A DNA stretch of 5,283 bases from JAVBQJ01 sp045532655. Its GTDB lineage: Bacteria; Verrucomicrobiota; Lentisphaeria; Victivallales; Victivallaceae. The notes under the pieces are model-generated. The model saw only the letters and a program-made list of their open reading frames with translations, did not search any database and had not been told where the DNA came from. The stretch is taken from the NCBI GenBank assembly GCA_045532655.1, contig JAZSGI010000067.1, forward strand, positions 1 to 5,283, in the 5' to 3' direction. Within the stretch, counting starts at the first letter, position 1. Each line of letters starts with the position of its first letter. Of the stretch, positions 1 to 5,283 are shown in pieces. Position numbers and translations under genes: made by a program.

Positions 1-213
1 GCCTTTGACCATGGTATTGAGGGCTTCTTCACGCTTCTTCTGCTGTTTCTTCTGGGATCTCATCATGAAAAAGATCATGACAACAAAGACGACCAGCATA
101 AGGATCATGGGGCTGAAGCCACCGCTCTGCTGGGGAACTTGTTCGGCGGCTGCAGCGGCAGGCTGAGCGGTTGTCTGGGTGGTTGCTGCATCGGCAGCGG
201 CTGTCTCATTCAT
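1..213 (-). CDS. yajC: YajC family Sec translocon accessory subunit (5' part, cut by left edge)
   Basis: The 71 visible codons start at the ATG at 213-211 and stay open to base 1, so the C-terminal part lies outside the window. YajC is a small inner-membrane protein that associates with SecDF and the SecYEG channel. The sequence shows an Ala/Thr/Gln-rich low-complexity N-terminus (about residues 4-29), then one hydrophobic segment (about 35-51, PMILMLVVFVVMIFFMM), followed at once by a basic cluster RSQKKQQKKREE and then LNTMVKG. This matches the family layout of one membrane helix followed by a P/S-Q-K/R-K cytoplasmic motif and a 'l..m.kGd.V' stretch. The positive charges after the helix predict a cytoplasmic C-terminus. 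GGAG lies 7 bases before the ATG. The nearby ATG at 209-207 is out of frame. The long Ala/Gln-rich leader is longer than in E. coli YajC. Whether secD/secF follow cannot be seen. Identity rests on topology and the post-helix motif. Confidence 0.85.
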   Translation of the reverse strand, partial: MNETAAADAATTQTTAQPAAAAAEQVPQQSGGFSPMILMLVVFVVMIFFMMRSQKKQQKKREEALNTMVKG

Positions 214-220
214 TGTTTTT

Positions 221-224
221 CTCC
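221..224 (-). promoter_or_regulatory. Shine-Dalgarno site of yajC
   Basis: On the minus strand GGAG lies 7 bases before the ATG at 213-211. This spacing supports that start codon. Confidence 0.7.
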
Positions 225-255
225 ATTTCTTTTGTTATGTTGATAAAAAAACACA

Positions 256-284
256 TTTATATTTCTAATAAGATACACCATCAA
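256..284 (-). promoter_or_regulatory. Candidate sigma70-type promoter for yajC
   Basis: On the minus strand, TTGATG (284-279; four of six matches to TTGACA) is followed after exactly 17 bases by TATAAA (261-256; five of six to TATAAT). Transcription would start near 249, giving a leader of about 36 bases that contains the GGAG. A second possible pair lies slightly upstream: TTGCGA (298-293), 17 bases, TATCTT (275-270), with four of six matches in each box. The region is AT-rich, so chance matches are likely. This is a pattern match only. Confidence 0.4.
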
Positions 285-338
285 ACATGTTTTCGCAAGC
301 CTAAAGTGAAAAATCCATTAAAAAAAGTCATTTTATGG

Positions 339-367
339 TTCGAAAAACTGCAAATACAGTGTATATT
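339..367 (+). promoter_or_regulatory. Candidate sigma70-type promoter for ileS
   Basis: TATATT (362-367; five of six matches to TATAAT) lies 17 bases after TTCGAA (339-344; only three of six to TTGACA). This would give a leader of about 50 bases before the ATG at 428. The weak -35 box keeps confidence low. No T-box leader is seen: the spacer has no recognisable antiterminator consensus and no terminator hairpin ahead of ileS, so this aminoacyl-tRNA synthetase gene shows no tRNA-sensing control. Confidence 0.25.
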
Positions 368-413
368 ACATTATTGTTGTCAGAAAAAATTTCATATAAA
401 AAGTTAAATTTCT

Positions 414-417
414 GGAG
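414..417 (+). promoter_or_regulatory. Shine-Dalgarno site that fixes the ileS start
   Basis: GGAG ends 10 bases before the ATG at 428. The reading frame is also open upstream to an ATG at 335. That ATG follows an A/T run with no purine-rich site, and the extra 31 codons do not resemble IleRS. This site therefore supports initiation at 428. Confidence 0.7.
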
Positions 418-427
418 AAAAAAGACT

Positions 428-3400
428 ATGGCTTATTTTAAAGAAGTCGGCAGTCAGGTTGACTTTCCGGCAATGGAAAAGGAAATCCTGGATTTCTGGG
501 ATCAGGAGCAGGTGTTTGCGAAATCTTTGAAACAGCGCGAAGGCGCACAGGAATACATTTTCTATGACGGCCCTCCTTTTGCAACCGGGTTGCCTCATTA
601 CGGTCATTTGCTTGCCGGAACCATCAAAGATGTCATTCCACGTTACCAGACTATGCGCGGCAAACATGTTGCCCGTCGCTTCGGCTGGGATTGCCACGGA
701 TTGCCGGTGGAAAATGAGATGGAGAAACAGCTCAACCTCTCCAGCAAAAAAGAGATCGAAAATTACGGTATCGCAAATTTTAATGAAGCGTGCCGCAGTA
801 TCGTGCTCCGTTACACCTCGGAATGGGAAAAAATCGTCCGCCGTATGGGGCGCTGGGTCGATTTCCGTACCGGTTACCGTACCATGGATCGTGATTACAT
901 GGAGTCGATCTGGTGGGTTTTCAAACAGTTGTGGGATCAGGGGCTGATTTATGAAGGCAACAAGATCCTGCCTTACTGTCCGCGTTGTGCAACTCCGCTT
1001 TCCAACTTTGAAGCGAATCAGGGGTATGCGGAAGTTACTGATCCTGCGATCACGATCAGGTTTGCCTCTGTGGATGAACCCGATACCTATTTCCTTGCCT
1101 GGACAACTACACCGTGGACACTTCCCTCCAATCTGGCTCTTTCGGTCGGGGCGGATATCGAGTATGTCAAGATCCATGACGGCAATGAATATTATATCAT
1201 GGCTGCTGAGCGGGTCGGTGCATATTATAAGGAAACTCCGGAAATCGTTGCCCGATTCAAAGGCAGTGAACTCGAACACAAAAAGTATGTTCCTCTTTTC
1301 AATTATTTCGAGAAATTGAGCGAAAAAGGTGCTTTCCAGATACTTGTTGCTGATTTTGTCAGTACAAGCGATGGTACCGGTATTGTTCATACTGCTCCCG
1401 GTTTCGGTGAAGATGACAACCGGGTCTGCAAACAGTATCACCTGCCGGAAGTTTGTCCCATTGATGCCGAATGCAGATTTAACAGCGAAATTCCGGAATA
1501 TACCGGACGGCAGGTCAAGGAGTGCGATGCCGATATCATCAAACGTCTGAAAGCCGAAGGTAAACTTGTGCATCGTGGAACTATTTCCCACAATTATCCT
1601 CACTGCTGGCGTGATGACGGCCCGCTGATTTACAGAGCTATTTCCACCTGGTTCGTTAACGTGGAAGCTATTAAAGAAAAGATGATCAGGGCCAACAAGT
1701 ATATCAGCTGGGTTCCTGCCCACCTTAAAGAAGGACGTTTCGGCAAATGGTTGGAAAATGCCCGTGATTGGGCTATCAGCCGCAACCGCTACTGGGGTGC
1801 ACCGCTTCCTATCTGGCGCAATGAATCAGGCGAAGTTATCTGCGTCGGCAGCGTGGAAGAACTGGAACGTCTTACCGGGCAGAAGGTCAATGATCTGCAT
1901 AAACATTTTGTTGATGAGCTTACCATTCCGTCTCCCACCGGCAAAGAGCCGCTGCGCCGTGTGCCGGAAGTTCTGGACTGCTGGTTTGAATCCGGTTCAA
2001 TGCCTTACGCCCAGGAACACTATCCTTTTGAGAACAAGGAACGTTTTGAAGCTAATTTCCCGGCAGATTTCATTGCAGAAGGTCTTGACCAGACACGCGG
2101 ATGGTTCTATACCCTTGTTGTACTGGCGGCAGCTCTTTTTGATCGTCCTCCGTTCCGTAATGTTGTGGTAAACGGGCTTATCCTTGCTGAAGACGGTCAG
2201 AAGATGAGCAAACGCAAGAAAAATTATCCTGATCCGCTTGATGTTGTCGATCGTTGCGGAGCTGATGCTCTCCGTCTTTTCATGCTCGGTTCACAGGTTG
2301 TACGGGCAGAGGATCTTAAATTTTCGGAAGAAGGTGTCCGTGAGGTTCTCCGTGGGGTGATCATTCCCATTTGGAATGCTTACAGCTTCTTTGTCACCTA
2401 TGCCAATATTGACGGTTTTGAACCGGCAGAGGGTGCTCCTGCTCCTCAGAATTGTTCCAACAGTCTTGATGCCTGGATCATTTCTTCCGCTGCTCAAATG
2501 TCCGGAGAGATCATTGAAGCAATGGAGGAATACAATCTGCAGCGCGCGGCAAACCGTTTTGAGCGTTTTGTAGACGACCTTACCAACTGGTATATCCGCC
2601 GCAGCCGCAGACGTTTCTGGAAAAGCCAGAACGATTCTGACAAAAATGAGGCTTATGCAACTTTGCACTACGTGCTTCTGACTTTTGCTAAGACAGCCGC
2701 CCCGTTTATCCCGCTTACTACCGAAGCTATCTACAGAAATCTCCGTACACCGGGAATGCCGATTTCTGTTCATCTGTGCGACTTCCCGGATCCTGCTGCT
2801 GTTCAGCGTGATCCGGAACTTGAAAAGCAGATGGAAGCGACCATGAAAGCTGTTGTTCTGGGCCGTCACCTGCGTACTGTACAGAATATCAAGATCCGTC
2901 AGCCGCTGTCACGGGCCATAATCGTGGCAGCAGACAAGGATGTCAGCAAACTCCTCGAAGGAACTCTTCCCATTATAGCAGAGGAACTCAATGTCCGCAC
3001 TATTGAACTCGGCGAAGATGAATCCAAACTTGTTTCCCGCAGTGCCAAAGCCAATTTCAAAGCACTCGGTCCAAAACTGGGCAAGAAAATGAAAGAATTT
3101 GCAGCCATTGCTGCTTCTTTTGACGGTGATATGATCGACGCTATCCTCAAGGGTGAGACCCGTAAGGTTACTTTTGCTGATGGTGAAGAGTTTGTTGTTT
3201 CTGCTGAAGATCTTACGATTCAGCGCACTGAACTTCCCGGTTTGGCTGTGGCAACCGAAGATGGTATCACTATTGCGCTTGATACAGAACTCAATGATGA
3301 ACTCATTGCTGATGGTCTTGCCCGTGAAGCCGTGAGCAAGATCCAGAATCTCCGCAAAGAAGTTGGTCTTGAAGTGTCTGACCGCATCGAAATTGCCTGG

Positions 3401-3571
3401 GCAACTGCTGACAAAGTGCTGGCTGATGCCTTGAGAAAAGCCTGTGATTATATTTCAGGAGAAGTTCTGGCAGTCAAGTTTGTTGAAGGCAGTATTGATG
3501 CCGCCCCGCAGTATGAGCTTGATATCAATGACAAGGTTCTTGTTGTTACTGTTATCAAGAGCGGCTGCTGA
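428..3571 (+). CDS. ileS: Isoleucyl-tRNA synthetase, eukaryote-like type (IleRS2)
   Basis: A complete class I aminoacyl-tRNA synthetase of 1047 residues. It activates isoleucine with ATP, charges tRNA-Ile in the cytoplasm and edits mischarged valine. The catalytic signatures are HYGH (57-60) within GPPFATGLPHYGHLLAGTIK, GWDCHGLP (86-93), SRNRYWGAPLPIW (451-463), FIAEGLDQTRGWFY (548-561) and KMSKR (592-596). The inserted CP1 editing domain has the Thr-rich WTTTPWTLPSNLAL (225-238) and GTGIVHTAPGFGEDD (316-330); His321 and Asp330 fall where E. coli IleRS has His333 and Asp342. The anticodon-binding region includes NWYIRRSRRRFW (720-731), QNIKIRQPLSRA (819-830) and LAREAVSKIQNLRKEVG (964-980). 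The KMSKRKKNYPDP context and the 1047-residue length match the eukaryote-like group rather than the E. coli type (about 940 residues with a C-terminal zinc finger, absent here). Members of this group are usually less sensitive to mupirocin; the motif is the ordinary HXGH order. The start at 428 is chosen for its GGAG and for MAYFKEVG..VDFPAMEKEIL..W, which looks like a normal IleRS beginning. The gene diverges from yajC and ends in a hairpin terminator, so it appears to be transcribed alone. Confidence 0.97.
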   Translation: MAYFKEVGSQVDFPAMEKEILDFWDQEQVFAKSLKQREGAQEYIFYDGPPFATGLPHYGHLLAGTIKDVIPRYQTMRGKHVARRFGWDCHGLPVENEMEKQLNLSSKKEIENYGIANFNEACRSIVLRYTSEWEKIVRRMGRWVDFRTGYRTMDRDYMESIWWVFKQLWDQGLIYEGNKILPYCPRCATPLSNFEANQGYAEVTDPAITIRFASVDEPDTYFLAWTTTPWTLPSNLALSVGADIEYVKIHDGNEYYIMAAERVGAYYKETPEIVARFKGSELEHKKYVPLFNYFEKLSEKGAFQILVADFVSTSDGTGIVHTAPGFGEDDNRVCKQYHLPEVCPIDAECRFNSEIPEYTGRQVKECDADIIKRLKAEGKLVHRGTISHNYPHCWRDDGPLIYRAISTWFVNVEAIKEKMIRANKYISWVPAHLKEGRFGKWLENARDWAISRNRYWGAPLPIWRNESGEVICVGSVEELERLTGQKVNDLHKHFVDELTIPSPTGKEPLRRVPEVLDCWFESGSMPYAQEHYPFENKERFEANFPADFIAEGLDQTRGWFYTLVVLAAALFDRPPFRNVVVNGLILAEDGQKMSKRKKNYPDPLDVVDRCGADALRLFMLGSQVVRAEDLKFSEEGVREVLRGVIIPIWNAYSFFVTYANIDGFEPAEGAPAPQNCSNSLDAWIISSAAQMSGEIIEAMEEYNLQRAANRFERFVDDLTNWYIRRSRRRFWKSQNDSDKNEAYATLHYVLLTFAKTAAPFIPLTTEAIYRNLRTPGMPISVHLCDFPDPAAVQRDPELEKQMEATMKAVVLGRHLRTVQNIKIRQPLSRAIIVAADKDVSKLLEGTLPIIAEELNVRTIELGEDESKLVSRSAKANFKALGPKLGKKMKEFAAIAASFDGDMIDAILKGETRKVTFADGEEFVVSAEDLTIQRTELPGLAVATEDGITIALDTELNDELIADGLAREAVSKIQNLRKEVGLEVSDRIEIAWATADKVLADALRKACDYISGEVLAVKFVEGSIDAAPQYELDINDKVLVVTVIKSGC

Positions 3572-3589
3572 ACTTTGCTGTAAAGCATA

Positions 3590-3629
3590 AAAATGATCCC
3601 GGCGTAAAAACCGGGATCTTTTGTTTGTT
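3590..3629. terminator. Intrinsic terminator after ileS, possibly bidirectional
   Basis: GATCCCGG (3595-3602) pairs perfectly with CCGGGATC (3611-3618) around an 8-base loop, giving an 8-bp GC-rich stem. On the plus strand TTTTGTTTG follows at 3619, the layout of a Rho-independent terminator 23 bases after the ileS stop. On the minus strand the same stem is followed by A and then TTTTT (3593-3589), so it can also end transcripts of the converging GH116 gene. No other hairpin is evident in the 106-base spacer (3572-3677). Confidence 0.88.
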
Positions 3630-3677
3630 ATTAACTCTTTTGATCTCTGTAAATAGTATAATCCAAACTTTGGCTCA

Positions 3678-5283
3678 TTACTTGAATGTTATTTTCAAAG
3701 AATCACCGGGATGCAGTTCAACCGGCAGGATCGTTGTATCATACTCTCTGTCAAGCAAAAGTTTTTTCAGAGTAAACGAACCGTGCAGCAAGGTTATTAT
3801 TGCATGATTCCCGTCCTGAAAATAAGTACCCCAGATGTCACCCAGAGCCCAGAAGGTTTGAAATTCTCCCGTCAGGATGGTGGAAAATCCCAACATTCCT
3901 TCCCTGCGATCATATTTGAAGCCGCTGAAGGCTGCCAGAAGTCCGTAGGATGCCATGCTGCGGACATAATTGCTGCCGCATTCGAATTCGTTGTAAGGAT
4001 TTCTTTTGCGTCCGTCAAAACGCTCTCGGATGGCTTTTGCGATTTCAATGGCTTTTTCTGTGTCCCCCTGAGAGGCAAGAGCTGTGGCAAACATCCATTC
4101 AAACCCGGTCATAGTTTCTGTGTTATAAGCCAAAGGAGTTGCCGGTTTGTTGCCGAGTGGCCAAGAACAGATAATTGTACCGGCTTCATCGTTCAAGCTG
4201 AATATGCGCCACATATTGGCAAAATCACGCATGGATTTTTTGAAATTGTATTTATATATGGATTGCAGTGTTTTCCGGTATTTTTTTCTGTCAAAAATTT
4301 CACCAAGGCCGTATATATCTGCATATGTTTGCGCAAGGACAGCATCTATACCGCAACCACCGGCGATCTGATATCTTATTTCACCGAATTCTTTGCTCCA
4401 GTACTCTTCTGCATTTACTTTTTGCAGCATCTCCTGATTCCCGATATCAATATTTTGAGTAAAATATTCTCCATTGAAAAGGTGTTTGTCAACAAACTGT
4501 TTCCCTTTCTGTGCAATTGTGCGGCATTTTTCAGCGAAAGCAGTGTCATTCATGAAATCCGCAAGTTTTGCTGCTGCATCGAGCGCACCGAGATAATGTC
4601 CTGTAAGCCAACTGTTGGGACCGAAAAGCTCCATATCCAAAGTATGATGCTGACGTCCGGTAAGAACTCCGCTTTCGTCCGGGTCCCACAAATCCGGATT
4701 ATCCGGTGACCAGGCAAATTCAATTGTCCGCTTTATCATATGCCAATGTTTGCGTATGAATTCATCATTTCCACTTATTTTCCAGTCTCTGTAAATTTTC
4801 ATAACATCGCCGAATTGTCCGTCGGCGCAAGGACGTGAAGGTTCTTGGGAGGCATGAATCCCCAAAGGCAGCAGAATTCTGAATTTACTTGCACCGTATT
4901 CGTTGATATTGTATTTAAAGAAACTTTCCCTTATTGATTCTTCCAGATCAGGGAAAAGGAAAGCCAGAGCCTGGGCATAATTCAAAACATGTGAGCATGA
5001 ACCTTCGCAGGTGCCGCTTTCGGGAGCGACTCCTTCCCAGGCATAAAACGTACCGTCTTCCAAACGCAAACAGGAGGGACTTTTCAATACAGCAAGATTG
5101 CTTGCGACCGCTTCCTTGATAACATCAGGCAGTGTACCGCCGAACATCGCATCCCTGAAGCAGAAGGTTTTACTGCGGAGTTCATTGTAATTTTTCATAG
5201 CGTAAGATGATGATGCCTGCGAATTTTCCCAGCATACAGCATAATAATTTTTCCATGTCCATTGGGCATTATATTTTTCTGCC
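3678..5283 (-). CDS. Glycoside hydrolase family 116 (beta-glucosidase/glucosylceramidase-like) catalytic region, 5' end off the window
   Basis: The minus-strand frame is open from the right edge to TAA at 3680-3678, giving 534 whole codons. Residues below are numbered from the Met at 5198-5196. Family GH116 (Pfam GH116/DUF608, an alpha/alpha-barrel that includes human GBA2 and archaeal and bacterial beta-glucosidases) is recognised from GTCEGSCSHVLNYAQALAFL (62-81), ADGQFGDVMKIYRDW (125-139), DPDESGVLTGRQHHTLDMEL (172-191), EIRYQIAGGCGIDAVLAQ (273-290) and RNPYNEFECGSNYVRSMASY (399-418). Asp285 (4346-4344) fits the acid/base Asp of the family (Asp593 in the Thermoanaerobacterium enzyme). Glu404 and Arg413 have the same 9-residue spacing as its glucose-binding Glu777 and Arg786. 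I could not place the nucleophile Glu by eye. The Met at 5198 is not the start: no Shine-Dalgarno precedes it, and the 28 upstream codons (rich in W and Y, such as WTWKNYYAVCWENS) continue family-like sequence. A family N-terminal beta domain should lie beyond the edge, and a signal peptide cannot be judged. The substrate is unknown; a beta-glucoside or beta-xyloside is likely from the family. The gene converges with ileS and shares no evident function with it. Confidence 0.88.
   Translation of the reverse strand, partial: AEKYNAQWTWKNYYAVCWENSQASSSYAMKNYNELRSKTFCFRDAMFGGTLPDVIKEAVASNLAVLKSPSCLRLEDGTFYAWEGVAPESGTCEGSCSHVLNYAQALAFLFPDLEESIRESFFKYNINEYGASKFRILLPLGIHASQEPSRPCADGQFGDVMKIYRDWKISGNDEFIRKHWHMIKRTIEFAWSPDNPDLWDPDESGVLTGRQHHTLDMELFGPNSWLTGHYLGALDAAAKLADFMNDTAFAEKCRTIAQKGKQFVDKHLFNGEYFTQNIDIGNQEMLQKVNAEEYWSKEFGEIRYQIAGGCGIDAVLAQTYADIYGLGEIFDRKKYRKTLQSIYKYNFKKSMRDFANMWRIFSLNDEAGTIICSWPLGNKPATPLAYNTETMTGFEWMFATALASQGDTEKAIEIAKAIRERFDGRKRNPYNEFECGSNYVRSMASYGLLAAFSGFKYDRREGMLGFSTILTGEFQTFWALGDIWGTYFQDGNHAIITLLHGSFTLKKLLLDREYDTTILPVELHPGDSLKITFK

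Noticed and set aside
171..407. 78-codon plus-strand open frame across the divergent spacer.
   Set aside because: It overlaps the yajC start region and both candidate promoters, lacks a ribosome binding site, and its Lys/Ile/His-rich content reflects AT-rich noncoding DNA.
335..427. Upstream in-frame ATG at 335 that would add 31 residues to IleRS.
   Set aside because: It lacks a ribosome binding site, overlaps the candidate promoter, and encodes residues unlike any IleRS N-terminus; the ATG at 428 has GGAG and a typical beginning.
214..427. Possible T-box or other leader RNA ahead of ileS.
   Set aside because: There is no T-box consensus, no GC-rich terminator/antiterminator stems and the spacer is mostly A/T; a structured leader is not supported.
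404..1723. Long 439-codon open frame on the minus strand, antisense to ileS.
   Set aside because: It lies entirely opposite conserved IleRS sequence, its product has no recognisable domain, and it is explained as a shadow of ileS codon use.
2291..2869. 192-codon minus-strand open frame inside ileS.
   Set aside because: It is antisense to the IleRS region from just after KMSKR into the anticodon-binding domain, with no family resemblance and no ribosome binding site that I could identify.
4659..4661. Claim that the GH116 enzyme has lost its catalytic nucleophile at Thr180.
   Set aside because: The spacing between nucleophile and acid/base in characterised members (about 127 to 152 residues) does not match Thr180 to Asp285 (105), so the nucleophile position cannot be assigned here by eye.
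3711..4709. 332-codon plus-strand open frame opposite the GH116 gene.
   Set aside because: The minus-strand frame encodes clear GH116 motifs across the whole stretch; this frame gives an unrecognisable Cys/Phe-rich product and is a shadow.

Overview
This 5283-base window holds three protein genes, two of them cut by the window edges, and nothing that looks like a mobile element, CRISPR array, RNA gene or phage. From left to right they are the 5' part of a yajC gene (minus strand, running off the left edge), a complete isoleucyl-tRNA synthetase gene ileS (plus strand, start at 428), and most of a glycoside hydrolase family 116 gene (minus strand, running off the right edge).

Layout: yajC and ileS diverge from a 214-base AT-rich spacer that carries a Shine-Dalgarno sequence for each gene and candidate sigma70-type promoters in both directions. 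ileS and the hydrolase converge on a 106-base spacer with a strong hairpin terminator. The hairpin has T-runs on both sides and could stop transcription from both directions. The hydrolase reading frame stays open through the right edge, so the first in-frame ATG at 5198 is almost certainly an internal methionine codon.

Organism: a bacterium with moderate GC. The IleRS is the eukaryote-like type (IleRS2), with long stretches resembling cytosolic animal IleRS. That type is scattered through Chlamydiae, spirochaetes, Lentisphaerae and other groups. Together with an Ala/Gln-rich YajC and a GH116 glycosidase, it suggests a carbohydrate-degrading member of the PVC superphylum, perhaps a Lentisphaerae/Victivallales relative. 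This is inference from remembered family resemblance and was not tested by a search.

Functions: yajC (Sec translocon accessory) and ileS (translation) are housekeeping genes, and GH116 is a catabolic or processing glycosidase. Nothing in the sequence ties the three into one pathway. I found no convincing novel system. The points most worth a second look are the eukaryote-type IleRS with a degraded zinc-ligand pattern, the misleading internal start of the GH116 gene, one unusual residue near its active-site region, and the compact divergent and convergent regulatory spacers.
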